A stretch of DNA of 64,000 nucleotides from Paenibacillus sp. MMS18-CY102 (GCF_009789195.1 NZ_WSTC01000016.1:87742-151741); one strand, 5' to 3'. Shown: positions 33,806-42,278, counted from the first letter of the stretch. The notes: generated by a model not told the origin, from the letters alone. Numbers and translations are program-made.

Positions 33806-34663
33806 CTAAACTTCAAGCATGTTATAGTCGCGCAGAGCCCTTAACACGTCTAGTGTCAGGATGCTTCTCCATGCTTTGGTATCCTCTTCAGAAGCATTCC
33901 AATGTAAAGGAATGAAGCCTTCGTTTGTCAAATTTCTTATTTCATAGTCTAGGCTTCGAATAACATCCCGTTTTATGAGGCCTGAAACCGGACTGCTGGG
34001 AGATTTGGCAAACCAGTAAGGTTTGATACACCAATTCGGCCATTTGCTCTCGTCGGCTTCTATAACTTTGGGGACATCTTCATACAATTTTTGAAGGATA
34101 ACTTTTTTTAGTGGGTCGGGTACAATATCGGCTAATCTCATATAGCATAACAAAACGAATGGATCCATTGGGCGCGTAACGGCACTTAAATTCTTTTCTG
34201 CCAGATCCAATGCTTTTTGTAAAAACGACGCCGGAACCCATTGCCTGTATTTATATAAATATCCGACAAGCTCAGCACTTGGGTTTCCCCACCCTTGAAT
34301 GAGGTTGTCACCTTCGTGCAACCAGTCTGATGCTGGCTGCCACATTTCAAGACTAGTATTAAAGGATGTAATGATGTAGTTGATTCCATCCCTGACCATT
34401 GAAGAATCGGGAGATGCATCTAGCGCAATAAGATGTTGAAATGCCACACTGGTTCCGATAGGTGAAGATTCGTTGCGGGGCCCTTCACCCGTATTTTGAA
34501 ATCCTCCATCGAGGTTTTGGTGATTCCTTAATACGTCTAATACTGATTCTCTTGAGCCGTTTTCAAAATGGTACATAAAAAGTTTTTGGTCAAGCTCTCG
34601 ACCTTGATCCATAATAAACTCTCGTGCTTTGTTAAATTGTGCAGTTGATCGTTTTGAAATCAT
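33806..34663 (-). CDS. Alpha/alpha-toroid protein, copy 2
   Basis: 285 aa from ATG 34663, eight bases after GGAGGACG; the frame is open for 80 codons upstream but that part is hydrophobic, AT-rich and without a ribosome site, so I exclude it. Opens TAQFNKAREFIMDQGRELDQKLF and LRNHQNLDGGFQNTGEG, and ends LTNEGFIPLHWNASEEDTKAW, in parallel with copy 1. The two arose by tandem duplication and have diverged widely. They are probably one transcript (25 bp apart). No known catalytic residues of terpene cyclases are present. Confidence 0.78.
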   Translation of the reverse strand: MISKRSTAQFNKAREFIMDQGRELDQKLFMYHFENGSRESVLDVLRNHQNLDGGFQNTGEGPRNESSPIGTSVAFQHLIALDASPDSSMVRDGINYIITSFNTSLEMWQPASDWLHEGDNLIQGWGNPSAELVGYLYKYRQWVPASFLQKALDLAEKNLSAVTRPMDPFVLLCYMRLADIVPDPLKKVILQKLYEDVPKVIEADESKWPNWCIKPYWFAKSPSSPVSGLIKRDVIRSLDYEIRNLTNEGFIPLHWNASEEDTKAWRSILTLDVLRALRDYNMLEV

Positions 34664-34957
34664 CAGGCGTCCTCCATGGCAAGTCAGTATCGTTCCTTGG
34701 AATAAAAAAATCATAACATTGTCTGGAATAAATATACAAGATTTAAGCAAGTGGTGTAGAATCACAATCACAAATGTACGGCTATAAAATTGTAGGGAAA
34801 TATATCCACGCATAGTAAAATGGACAAGGAACCATGCAAAAGAGAGGGCTGCTATAATTGCTTTGAAAATTTTTTCCGAATTGTAGAAATCATCATCGTT
34901 CAAACGACATCATAACGAAACCAAATGCCAATAAGCATGATGAGGAGGAGTTATTGT

Positions 34958-35302
34958 ATGACGTATACGTTAATGTTCTTTGAGAGCGAAGAGGATTTTG
35001 CAGCAAGAATAGATCCGGAGCGGAAACAAGAATACTTGGCTGGCTGGACGCATTATGTGCGAGCGATCAAAGAAGCTGGAATCGGGGTATTCGGTTCGGG
35101 CCTCTTCGGGCCGGGGTCGGCTGCTACTGTGAAGCGCCGCGGTGGCGAGATAGCCGTTCAGGACGGGCCGTTCCCGGAGACGAAGGAACAGCTTGGCGGC
35201 ATTTACGTAATCGATGTGCCGGATTTGGACACCGCATTAGAATGGGCTGCCCGGGCACCGGTCGATACGGTTGAAGTCAGGCAGAACATTCCGGCGCTGT
35301 AG
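34958..35302 (+). CDS. YciI/DGPF family protein linked to ECF42 sigma factor
   Basis: 114 aa from ATG 34958 after AGGAGGAG; an upstream frame extension of 11 codons lies before the ribosome site. It carries the DGPF motif itself: VQDGPFPETKEQLGGIYVIDVPDLDTALEWAARAP. DGPF proteins are typically encoded directly before ECF42 sigma factors, as here (9 bp gap). They may form signalling partners of that sigma factor. Confidence 0.9.
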   Translation: MTYTLMFFESEEDFAARIDPERKQEYLAGWTHYVRAIKEAGIGVFGSGLFGPGSAATVKRRGGEIAVQDGPFPETKEQLGGIYVIDVPDLDTALEWAARAPVDTVEVRQNIPAL

Positions 35303-35311
35303 CAGCTAGCT

Positions 35312-36535
35312 ATGGAAACACGTCAGGTTATTGAAGAAACGGCACGTGATGCGTATGGCCGTCTAATCTCTTATTTAGCTGTTAATTGGCGGGATTTGCA
35401 GGCGGTTGAGGATGCGCTAGGGGATGCCTTTCTGGCGGCGTTGGAAACTTGGCACGAGTCTGGCATCCCAGACAAGCCGGAGGCGTGGCTGGTGAGCATC
35501 GCCCGAAGGCGGCTAATTGACCGTGCCCGCCGTAACCGGGTTTCTGATAGGGCGCTGCCGACACTCCTTGCCTTATCTGAAGATACGCAGCGCCTGGCTT
35601 CTTCCCATGCCGCTTTCCCAGATGAACGGCTGAGGATGATGTTCCTTTGCACACATCCGGCCATCGATCCGGCGATGCGCACGCCGCTTATGCTGCAGAC
35701 GGTGCTTGGGCTCGATGCAGCGCGAATCGCATCTGCGTTCATCGTCAAACCTTCGGCCATGAGCCAGCGGCTTACGCGGGCAAAAGCTAAAATCCGTGCC
35801 GAACGCCTTACATTCGAGATGCCCGATGCGGAAGAGATCCCGGATCGCCTCCATTCTGTATTGGAGGCGATCTATGCGGCTTATGGAAGCGGGTGGGACG
35901 AGGCAGCCATCGCTGATTCGCCTAGAAGAGGAATAGCGGAGGAAGCCATATATTTGGGGAAGCTTCTTCTCCAATTCGCTCCCCGAGACCCGGAGGCATA
36001 TGGCCTCTTGGCACTGATGCTGCACTGCGAGTCGCGCCGCAAGGCACGGCATGATGATGAGGGGAATTATGTTCCTCTCTCCGAGCAGGAGTGCTCGCGA
36101 TGGGATCGCCGCTTGATTGCAGAGGCGGAGCATTATTTACAAGTGGCTTCACAAGCTGGCCGAATCGGCCGTTTTCAGCTCATGGCAGCCATTCAATCCG
36201 TACATGCACAGCGTTTATGGACGGGGCGCATCGAGTGGGGAGCGATCGTCCAGTTATATGAGGGCCTGATCCATATCACGCCCACAGTGGGCGCTTTGGT
36301 CGGTCGGGCTGCTGCTGTTGCGGAGGCTTATGGGGCAGAGCATGGATTGGCCTTGCTGGAAGCTCTTCCGTCTGTGGAAGTGGTGTCTTATCAGCCCTAT
36401 TGGGCGCTTGCCGGCCATCTTTATAAGCGGATGAATCGTAGAGAGGAAGCGCGTTCTGCTTATAGCCGTGCGATTGGCCTTAGCACAGATGGCTCCGTGC
36501 GGCAGTTTCTCAGCCGGCAAGCTTCTGGGATCTAA
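35312..36535 (+). CDS. RNA polymerase sigma factor, ECF42 type with C-terminal TPR-like extension
   Basis: 407 aa. Residues about 10-80 are sigma region 2 (LQAVEDALGDAFLAALETWHESGIPDKPEAWLVSIARRRLIDRARR) and about 110-170 region 4 (RTPLMLQTVLGLDAARIASAFIVKPSAMSQRLTRAKAKIR). A ~230-residue helical extension follows (LLLQFAPRDPEAYGLLALMLHCESRRKAR through EEARSAYSRAIG) of TPR kind, the hallmark of ECF42. No membrane anti-sigma factor is present; the extension itself is needed for function in studied members. It follows the DGPF gene by 9 bp. Confidence 0.92.
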   Translation: METRQVIEETARDAYGRLISYLAVNWRDLQAVEDALGDAFLAALETWHESGIPDKPEAWLVSIARRRLIDRARRNRVSDRALPTLLALSEDTQRLASSHAAFPDERLRMMFLCTHPAIDPAMRTPLMLQTVLGLDAARIASAFIVKPSAMSQRLTRAKAKIRAERLTFEMPDAEEIPDRLHSVLEAIYAAYGSGWDEAAIADSPRRGIAEEAIYLGKLLLQFAPRDPEAYGLLALMLHCESRRKARHDDEGNYVPLSEQECSRWDRRLIAEAEHYLQVASQAGRIGRFQLMAAIQSVHAQRLWTGRIEWGAIVQLYEGLIHITPTVGALVGRAAAVAEAYGAEHGLALLEALPSVEVVSYQPYWALAGHLYKRMNRREEARSAYSRAIGLSTDGSVRQFLSRQASGI

Positions 36536-36593
36536 GTGCGACAGTCCAGCTTTGTCGAAGGATTAGCGGCAGCCGGGAGGCAGGAGGCGCAGG

Positions 36594-36617
36594 AGGCACC
36601 CATTGAGGTGCCTTTTT
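36594..36617 (+). terminator. Rho-independent terminator
   Basis: GGCACC-CATTGA-GGTGCC followed by TTTTTG, 60 bp after the sigma factor gene. Confidence 0.8.
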
Positions 36618-36639
36618 GCGTTATGGATGTTATGGCGGG

Positions 36640-36860
36640 TTGTTCTCATTGCATTTTGTGCAACGGGAACGGTCCTTGGGTGGCGAATATCGATATGCCA
36701 TTGCAGTATGTACAACGTCAAATGGTGGATATCCGCCTGAATGGGCTGAAACAGCGGATATTCGTCCCCAGTCGCCAACCGTGATTGTATGAAATGCAAT
36801 GGCATGCCGCGTTTTGCACGAACCGCGCACTGCCCATTGCACGAACTGCAACGGAGAATG
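36640..36860. repeat. Non-coding region with degenerate repeats
   Basis: This is the bulk of the 387-bp gap 36536-36922, which has no convincing gene. It contains a hairpin GGATATCCGC (36727-36736) / GCGGATATTC (36754-36763) and related blocks CATTGCATTTTGTGCAACGG, GCCGCGTTTTGCACGAAC and CATTGCACGAACTGCAACGG. They look like decayed copies of a dispersed intergenic element. Confidence 0.45.
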
Positions 36861-36922
36861 CTGAACGGGACATATTTTCCTTAATTTGTAATATTATGTT
36901 CCTTAATCAGCGCTTCGAGCGC

Positions 36923-37250
36923 TCAACATGGCATGGGCCGCTGCGGGTCGGTTTCCAGCGTTTTTCGATATTCGAGCATGAAGCGAAGCGTCTCCAGCAT
37001 TTGATCGTATCCGTCCTTCTTGCGTTCGATTTCGATCATCTTCCCGATAATCCACTCCATTATTTGTTGATTCGTGCGCGTGTTTGCATCGTGGTCTTGC
37101 AGAACGTCCTTCAGTTCAGCTAATGAGCAGCCTATGCTTTGAAATTTCCTGATGAGCTTTAATCGTTCGATGGTAGTCTCGGAATAAGTAGGTGACGGCT
37201 CGAACCGCTGGCTAGCGGTACATCGCCTTGATGCAGCTTCTATTTTTCGT
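36923..37250 (-). pseudogene. MerR family regulator, N-terminal part deleted
   Basis: The C-terminal part of a MerR-type regulator is intact: SETTIERLKLIRKFQSIGCSLAELKDVLQDHDAN, then the dimerisation helix QQIMEWIIGKMIEIERKKDGYDQMLETLRFMLEY. Upstream the frame reads TASQRFEPSPTY, but the first helix-turn-helix (IGELAKLTGVS..TIRYYE type) is missing. Sequence further upstream belongs to an epimerase fragment on the other strand. The DNA-binding domain is therefore lost and the gene is dead. Confidence 0.75.
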
Positions 37251-37256
37251 CTAGCG

Positions 37257-37526
37257 GTGGAGCAATCTCCGGCAGGCTCGCGATTGGACGGCGTAGACGA
37301 TGAGGGAATCCCATTCCGCGATATCGCCAGCATGATTGGCAAGCATCTGAACGTGCCGGCCGTTAGCATTACGCACGAAGAGGCTGGCACTCACTTTGGC
37401 TTCCTCGGGCTTCTTGCCGACCTTGATATTCCGAGGTCGGGTGTACACACAGGAGTTATTGGGATGAAGCCTGTGCATTCTGCCTTGCTTGCTGATCTTG
37501 CACAAGGGCATTATTTTAATAAGTAA
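37257..37526 (+). pseudogene. NAD-dependent epimerase/SDR, C-terminal fragment
   Basis: Only the last ~80 residues of an extended SDR remain: DEGIPFRDIASMIGKHLNVPAV, THFGFLGLLADLDIPRSG and HSALLADLAQGHYF, the normal C-terminal landmarks of NAD-dependent epimerase-like proteins. The Rossmann domain with TGxxGxxG and YxxxK is absent. The fragment abuts the truncated 5' end of the oppositely oriented MerR remnant, so one deletion seems to have removed both 5' ends and the shared promoter. Confidence 0.75.
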
Positions 37527-37597
37527 GCGGCGGACTGCCTGCAGATGATGTTATGCCGTGTATGATGCGGTTCGGTGAGACCGGGTTCTCCCACACA

Positions 37598-37639
37598 AAA
37601 CAAGGGTGTCCCTCAGCTGTTGCGGCTGTTGGGACGCCC
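37598..37639 (-). terminator. Terminator overlapping the 3' end of the MmyB-type regulator gene
   Basis: Minus strand: GGGCGTCCC (37639-37631) pairs with GGGACACCC (37612-37604) and is followed by TTGTTTTGTG. The hairpin begins inside the last codons of the gene. Confidence 0.7.
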
Positions 37640-38467
37640 AGCGGTGAGCAGTTCTTGCAAACGAATAGCCGTATCCGATGATGCGGTATAGACCATAATT
37701 TTCATCTCCGAATTGTTGGGCAGCTGCAGCACCACATGCTCAAACACCATTTCGCCAATTCGTGGATCGCTCCAATGTTTATGGCAGTCGGTTGCGGCCT
37801 GAACATCATGAAGCGGCCAGGTTTCGCGAAACAGCTCGCTGGCTTGCATAAATTCCTCGATAAGCGCTTTAAACCTCGCATCATTAGGGAAATGCGCATA
37901 GTCCGCACGGAACCGAGCGATCATAACCTGTGCTTTGGCTTCCCAGTCCGTATTGTTTGACCTGAGCGAAGAATCTGTTAAAAAACGCCTCATCCAATTA
38001 GGGTGCCCATGCGTTTCCTTAGAGAATGCTGGCAATTGGAATACGAACTCAGCGGCTTTATTCCACTCGAGCAAGTCCCAGTTTCTCCCCATTATGAAGG
38101 CTGGATTGGGATCAAGCGACTTTACTATCCGCGTAAGCCCGATTGATGCGTCCTTAATCGCCCTCTCTTCTTCCTTCGCTCGCTTTGGTTGTGCAAGCAT
38201 ATGAAGATAGCGCCGCTCATCTGCATTCAATCGCAGCGCATGCGCCAAGCTATCCAGCACTTCCTCCGACGGGCTCACGTCTCGGTCTTGTTCTAATGAG
38301 GTGTACCAGGATGTCCCAATATGAGCTAGCTGCGCTACTTCTTCCCGCCTAAGCCCTGGTGTCCGGCGTCTGCCGTACGAGGGAAGCCCTACTTCTTCTG
38401 GTGTGAGGCGTTGCCGGCGAGCCCGCAAAAACTTTCCTAATGATAAGTGTGAAACGTTCTCCCCCAA
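37613..38467 (-). CDS. XRE regulator with MmyB-like ligand-binding domain
   Basis: 284 aa. I start it at TTG 38467, seven bases after AAGGGGGAG; longer starts (ATG 38503 or 38662) lack a ribosome site. The N-terminal helix-turn-helix includes the RRTPGLRREEVAQLAHIGTSWYTSLEQDRDVSPS motif typical of MmyB/Streptomyces-type XRE proteins. The C-terminal PAS-like domain includes NPAFIMGRNWDLLEWNKAA. Such proteins bind a fatty-acid-like or other ligand and usually control a divergent SDR gene, which is the layout here (38585). Confidence 0.9.
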   Translation of the reverse strand: MGENVSHLSLGKFLRARRQRLTPEEVGLPSYGRRRTPGLRREEVAQLAHIGTSWYTSLEQDRDVSPSEEVLDSLAHALRLNADERRYLHMLAQPKRAKEEERAIKDASIGLTRIVKSLDPNPAFIMGRNWDLLEWNKAAEFVFQLPAFSKETHGHPNWMRRFLTDSSLRSNNTDWEAKAQVMIARFRADYAHFPNDARFKALIEEFMQASELFRETWPLHDVQAATDCHKHWSDPRIGEMVFEHVVLQLPNNSEMKIMVYTASSDTAIRLQELLTAGRPNSRNS

Positions 38468-38584
38468 CGAGTTTCTCCCCCTTATCCTGACACTGACAGC
38501 CATACGATAAACGCAGGAAGGCTGTGGATCGAATAACCCTTTATTCTGCAAGTATAGCACTGGCAAATCAAAGGAGGAATACGA

Positions 38585-39433
38585 ATGAATATTTTCGTCA
38601 CAGGGGTTACAGGCAAAGTGGGGAGCAGGTTGGTCCCTCGATTGTTGCAACGCGGCCATCACGTTAAAGTGTTAGTTCGCGACGCTGTGAAGGCGGGTTT
38701 GTATCCACTGCAAGGTGCCGAGATCATCGAAGGGCATTTCATGCAGGCTGGCAAAATGGAGGAAGCGCTTCGCGGCATGGATGCTGTCATCCATCTCGCT
38801 GCCGAGTTTCGCGGTGTGGATGAGGCAACGGCCAGAAGCTCGAATATCGATGCTGCCATTGCTCTTGCGAATGCTGCAATAAAGGCGAACGTTCCGCGGT
38901 TTGTATTTGCCAGCACCAATCTGGTCTATGGCTCGGTGGGATTATTGCGGCCAAACCGTGAAGATGATCGCTTGCAGCCTGCGTTCTTGTATCCTCAAAC
39001 GAAAGCAACTGCCGAGGCAGAACTGCTTCAGCTTCATGAAAAGCAAGGGTTGGGGTTGCGGATCGTCCGCCTTGCTTTCGTATATGGGGAACGGGACCCC
39101 CACCTTAGCGAGTTTCTGCCCACTATGAGCAGCTGGAATCCAGCCAAGCGGCTTCATATGGCCCATCATGCGGATGTAAGCCAAGCGCTGCTGCTCGCTG
39201 CTTCCACACCGGGCATAGATGGCCGAATCTATAATGTTGCCGATGATGCACCCATTTCTGTTGCCGAGCTGCTGCAGCATCACGCCCATTCCGGCCAATC
39301 CGTAGCAGAACTGCCGCTGGGCGAGTTCAATCCGTTTGACATGATCGTAGATACGGCTCGAATAAGAAATGAGTTGAACTACCGCCCGATTTTCCCGTCA
39401 TTCTATACGGCAAAAGATGCGGGGGCGTTGTAA
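38585..39433 (+). CDS. NAD(P)-dependent epimerase/dehydratase family protein
   Basis: 282 aa, ATG 38585 after AAAGGAGGAAT. Extended-SDR cofactor motif TGVTGKVG (residues 6-13), then DAVIHLAAEFRG and YPQTKA, with the catalytic Tyr and Lys (YxxxK). Substrate unknown: epimerase, reductase or NmrA-like sensor are all possible. It is divergent from the MmyB-type regulator, which most likely controls it. The upstream fragments at 36923-37526 are remnants of another regulator/epimerase pair. Confidence 0.88.
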   Translation: MNIFVTGVTGKVGSRLVPRLLQRGHHVKVLVRDAVKAGLYPLQGAEIIEGHFMQAGKMEEALRGMDAVIHLAAEFRGVDEATARSSNIDAAIALANAAIKANVPRFVFASTNLVYGSVGLLRPNREDDRLQPAFLYPQTKATAEAELLQLHEKQGLGLRIVRLAFVYGERDPHLSEFLPTMSSWNPAKRLHMAHHADVSQALLLAASTPGIDGRIYNVADDAPISVAELLQHHAHSGQSVAELPLGEFNPFDMIVDTARIRNELNYRPIFPSFYTAKDAGAL

Positions 39434-39506
39434 GTATCATAGGAATCCACTTCAACTTACGATAGACATACAGGTACTAATATGGAGTAAATTGGGTGAT
39501 TTTATA

Positions 39507-39538
39507 TTGTCAATTGTATTTTGGCACAGTATAATTGA
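39507..39538 (+). promoter_or_regulatory. Promoter and overlapping operator of the XRE-ImmA-PIN operon
   Basis: TTGTCA (39507-39512), 17 bp, TATAAT (39530-39535). An inverted repeat TCAATTGTA (39510-39518) / TATAATTGA (39530-39538), with one mismatch, covers both promoter boxes and is a good site for the XRE protein encoded next. Confidence 0.75.
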
Positions 39539-39559
39539 TACGTTAAGGAGGTGAAAATC

Positions 39560-39901
39560 GTGGATCGAAAACAATTCGGTAAACATTTAACTGCATTATT
39601 GAAGGAAAAGGGAGCATCCAATAGAAAACTGGCAGATAGTTGCAGAATTCCCTATTCTACAGTTGTTTCCATTGAGTATGGGCACTCTGATGTAACTCAA
39701 TCACAATTGGAAACGATCGCTGATTTTCTACAAGTTACTCCTTTACAATTGTTAGGGCTACATGTTTCAGAGCCGGCAATAACTATTGAAGCAAGGTTCC
39801 GGGTTCAAGGTTATGAAACAGATCCTGAGGTGAATAAGGCACTGGAGTTTGCTTCTAACTTTCTTACTCACATTGAGGAGTTAAAGCAATTGGGAGGTTA
39901 G
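39560..39901 (+). CDS. XRE family repressor/antitoxin
   Basis: 113 aa from GTG 39560, eight bases after AAGGAGG. The helix-turn-helix is at residues about 5-62 (KHLTALLKEKGASNRKLADSCRIPYSTVVSIEYGHSDVTQSQLETIADFLQV). An ~45-residue helical tail follows. First gene of an AT-rich three-gene operon with an ImmA/IrrE protease 5 bp downstream and a PIN-domain gene. The inverted repeat over its promoter indicates autorepression; release probably depends on the protease. Confidence 0.88.
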   Translation: MDRKQFGKHLTALLKEKGASNRKLADSCRIPYSTVVSIEYGHSDVTQSQLETIADFLQVTPLQLLGLHVSEPAITIEARFRVQGYETDPEVNKALEFASNFLTHIEELKQLGG

Positions 39902-39906
39902 TATCT

Positions 39907-40737
39907 ATGTTGCCAGAGATACATTCAAGGATATATAAAACTAATGAAAACTATAGACTAGCTAAAATTAGAGCAAGTTCAGCTAGAAAAAAATATGGTA
40001 TTGAAAACGGGCCTATCAAGAGTCCCGTTTTTTCATATCTTGAACAAGAGAACTGCTACGTTGTAACTTATGGCTTTAACAAAAAAGCAAATATTCTGGG
40101 GATGTATATAAAACAAAAAGAAACAAAAATAGTGCTAATTCATAGACATAGAATATTGGGTAATCAGAATTTTACGGCAGCCCATGAGCTTTCGCATGTG
40201 CTTTTTGATGAAGAAGATATGTTAGATGTCTGTGTTCCAGAAGGGTATAGTAAAGATTCAAACGAGATTTTGGCAGACTTTTTTGCATCACACTTTTTAA
40301 TGCCGGAAGAAAGTATTCTAAACGAATATAATTGGGGCACTTTTGAGGTGCAAAAAGTTCATATTCTAAGGTTAAGTGCAAAATATCAAGTTTCATTTAT
40401 AGCCATGTCTTTAAGATTGTATAATCTAGGAATAATAACCAATGAATTATATCAGAATTATCTTACAAAGAGCAAAAAAGGTAAGTTGAAACTAGTAGAG
40501 GCTTGCGAAGCCGAAGGTATCGATCCTAAAGTATTTCAAACACCTGTAGATTCTTACATTTCAGAAAACTACATTAAGTTACTTTTAGGGGCGTATCATA
40601 GCGCGAATATAAGCAGATCAGTAATGGTTGACCACTTTATCGCTTTTTTAGAAAAAAATCTAGAGACCGATCTTAAGGAGATAGTAGCTAGGGCAGATTC
40701 TACGTACCCAGATGAAGTAGGATGGGACGAGCTATGA
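39907..40737 (+). CDS. ImmA/IrrE family metallopeptidase
   Basis: 276 aa, ATG 39907 after GGGAGG. The zinc site is HELSH (93-97) with the downstream helix NEILADFFASHFLMP giving the third ligand (Glu120). About 80 residues of unassigned N-terminal and 100 residues of C-terminal sequence flank the peptidase; the latter includes an ISRSVMVDHFIAFLEKNLE helix. In ImmR/ImmA pairs such a protease cleaves the XRE repressor. The stop overlaps the PIN gene start (ATGA), so dose coupling of protease and effector is expected. Confidence 0.9.
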   Translation: MLPEIHSRIYKTNENYRLAKIRASSARKKYGIENGPIKSPVFSYLEQENCYVVTYGFNKKANILGMYIKQKETKIVLIHRHRILGNQNFTAAHELSHVLFDEEDMLDVCVPEGYSKDSNEILADFFASHFLMPEESILNEYNWGTFEVQKVHILRLSAKYQVSFIAMSLRLYNLGIITNELYQNYLTKSKKGKLKLVEACEAEGIDPKVFQTPVDSYISENYIKLLLGAYHSANISRSVMVDHFIAFLEKNLETDLKEIVARADSTYPDEVGWDEL

Positions 40738-41315
40738 TTAATAAAATAACAGAAAGCAAAGTTGTTATTGATAATACAACACTTTCTAATTTTTCTTTGG
40801 CAGACAATCTACACTTACTAAACGAGGTATTTCAAGGCAATAAAATTATTACAGTTGCTGTAAAGTTAGAATCGTTTGAGAAGGGAAAAGTAAAACGGGA
40901 TGTTTCAGAGGCAATTAGTTCAGGGTGGTTAGAAGTTCATGAACTACATGGGGTTTTGATGTTAGCGGAGTACTATGCGATCTCTAAAAAACATTCAATG
41001 GTCTCTTCTGAAGGTTTTCCGAAATTAGGAGACGGAGAAGCAGCATCCGTCGTTTATGCAAAACATATGGGATATGCGCTAATAACTGATGATAATGGTC
41101 CAAAAAAATTAGCGCAGTCATTAGGGATAACAACTTTGGGTACAATAGGAATTTTATATATAGCACAACAAAAAGGCATACTAAGCATTCCGACCTGCAA
41201 TTTATTATTCTCTGAGATGAAATGCAATGGTGCATATTTTCCTAAAAAATATCAAATGTACAATGACTGTATTTCTGACTTAGAGAGTAAATTTATGCTT
41301 AGGAAACATCAATAA
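40734..41315 (+). CDS. PIN-domain (DUF3368-like) putative ribonuclease
   Basis: 193 aa from ATG 40734, overlapping the protease stop. PIN fold acidic residues: Asp13 (VVIDNTTLSNF), Glu46 (TVAVKLESF), Glu102 in LGDGEAASVVYAK and Asp119/Asp120 in ALITDD, followed by the typical LGITTLGTIGILYIAQQKG. The set is complete enough for a metal-dependent RNase active site. DUF3368-type PIN proteins act as toxins or RNases. As the third gene after an XRE and an ImmA/IrrE protease, it is the likely effector of the module. Confidence 0.82.
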   Translation: MINKITESKVVIDNTTLSNFSLADNLHLLNEVFQGNKIITVAVKLESFEKGKVKRDVSEAISSGWLEVHELHGVLMLAEYYAISKKHSMVSSEGFPKLGDGEAASVVYAKHMGYALITDDNGPKKLAQSLGITTLGTIGILYIAQQKGILSIPTCNLLFSEMKCNGAYFPKKYQMYNDCISDLESKFMLRKHQ

Positions 41316-41320
41316 ATTGT

Positions 41321-41348
41321 AAAGGGGCCTTTGAAGAGGCCCTTTTAT
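41321..41348 (+). terminator. Rho-independent terminator
   Basis: AAAGGGGCCT-TTGAAG-AGGCCCTTTT followed by ATAATTT, five bases after the PIN gene stop. It closes the XRE-ImmA-PIN operon. Confidence 0.85.
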
Positions 41349-41470
41349 AATTTATTGATGGATATGAACATATCTATAGGGGATGGTTGCTATAGTGAAG
41401 AGTCTATCTGGACAGTCACTTCCAGAAGTGATCTTAGATTAAAGTATCTTCACAGCTGCTGGTGAGTTAA

Positions 41471-42211
41471 TTACAGCGTTTGGCCTCCGTCCACCGTAAT
41501 CATTTGACCCGTCATTGTTTCTTGTTCCAAAGCGGAGCAAATCAATTGCGCTATATCTTCGGGGGTGGCAATGCGTTGCAATAGAAGGTTAGGGGCTAGC
41601 CTGTTCATCTGTTCTTCCCTACCTGCCCACCATCGTGTTGCGACAGCACCGGGGACGACGCAGTTGACTCTAATGTTCGGAGCTAAGGCGCGTGCCAACG
41701 ATTTGGTGAGGCCGTGGACTGCGGATTTGGATACGGCATACGGAAGGGAAGAGCCTAATCCGGTTTGTCCTGCTATACTGCCAAGATTGACGATGGCTCC
41801 TTCGTTATTGCGATTCATGTAAGGGGCAACAGCCCGAGCGCAGTAAAACATCCCTTTCACATTCACATCAAACAGCTCGTCCCATATTTCCTCCGTCGCC
41901 CCTTCCAGATCAACAAGCGGAATATGCCGTGTAATGCTAGCGTTATTGACTAGCAAATCCACCGTCCCGAATTGTTGCGCCAGCAGCTCAACCATGGCTT
42001 GGACTTCCTTGTCTCGGGAAACGTCGGCTTGCATGGCTATTGCCCGCCCACCTTCTTTATTAATGATGTCCGCAGTTTCTTCTGCTTCGGTTCTAGAGCG
42101 TGAATAGTTTACGGCTACTATTGCCCCACGCTTAGCAAGCAACAGGCATGTAGCTCGGCCTATCCCTGTACCGCCTCCGGTAACGAGTGCGACTTTGTTT
42201 TGTAAATGCAT
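41471..42211 (-). CDS. SDR family oxidoreductase
   Basis: 246-aa classical short-chain dehydrogenase, ATG 42211 after AGGGGG. TGGGTGIG (residues 11-18), NNAS, and the catalytic YAVSK. The C-terminus GQMITVDGGQTL is typical of FabG and glucose dehydrogenase relatives. Divergent from a LysR regulator with a perfect inverted repeat between them, so it is probably its target. Confidence 0.9.
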   Translation of the reverse strand: MHLQNKVALVTGGGTGIGRATCLLLAKRGAIVAVNYSRSRTEAEETADIINKEGGRAIAMQADVSRDKEVQAMVELLAQQFGTVDLLVNNASITRHIPLVDLEGATEEIWDELFDVNVKGMFYCARAVAPYMNRNNEGAIVNLGSIAGQTGLGSSLPYAVSKSAVHGLTKSLARALAPNIRVNCVVPGAVATRWWAGREEQMNRLAPNLLLQRIATPEDIAQLICSALEQETMTGQMITVDGGQTL

Positions 42212-42278
42212 GAGTGCATCCCCCTCTTTTGTTATTTCTCGCTATCAACAATTGTAGATTTGAACTGTGGTTTTGTAT

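Noticed and set aside
34664..34903. 80-codon N-terminal extension of toroid copy 2
   Set aside because: Hydrophobic, AT-rich and without a ribosome site; a good GGAGG lies before ATG 34663.
35573..36133. 186-codon open frame antisense to the ECF42 sigma gene
   Set aside because: Entirely inside a clear conserved gene; rich in Arg/Cys/Pro as expected of a shadow frame.
36536..36784. 82-codon frame after the sigma factor
   Set aside because: It runs through the terminator at 36594 and repeat blocks; no family match or ribosome site.
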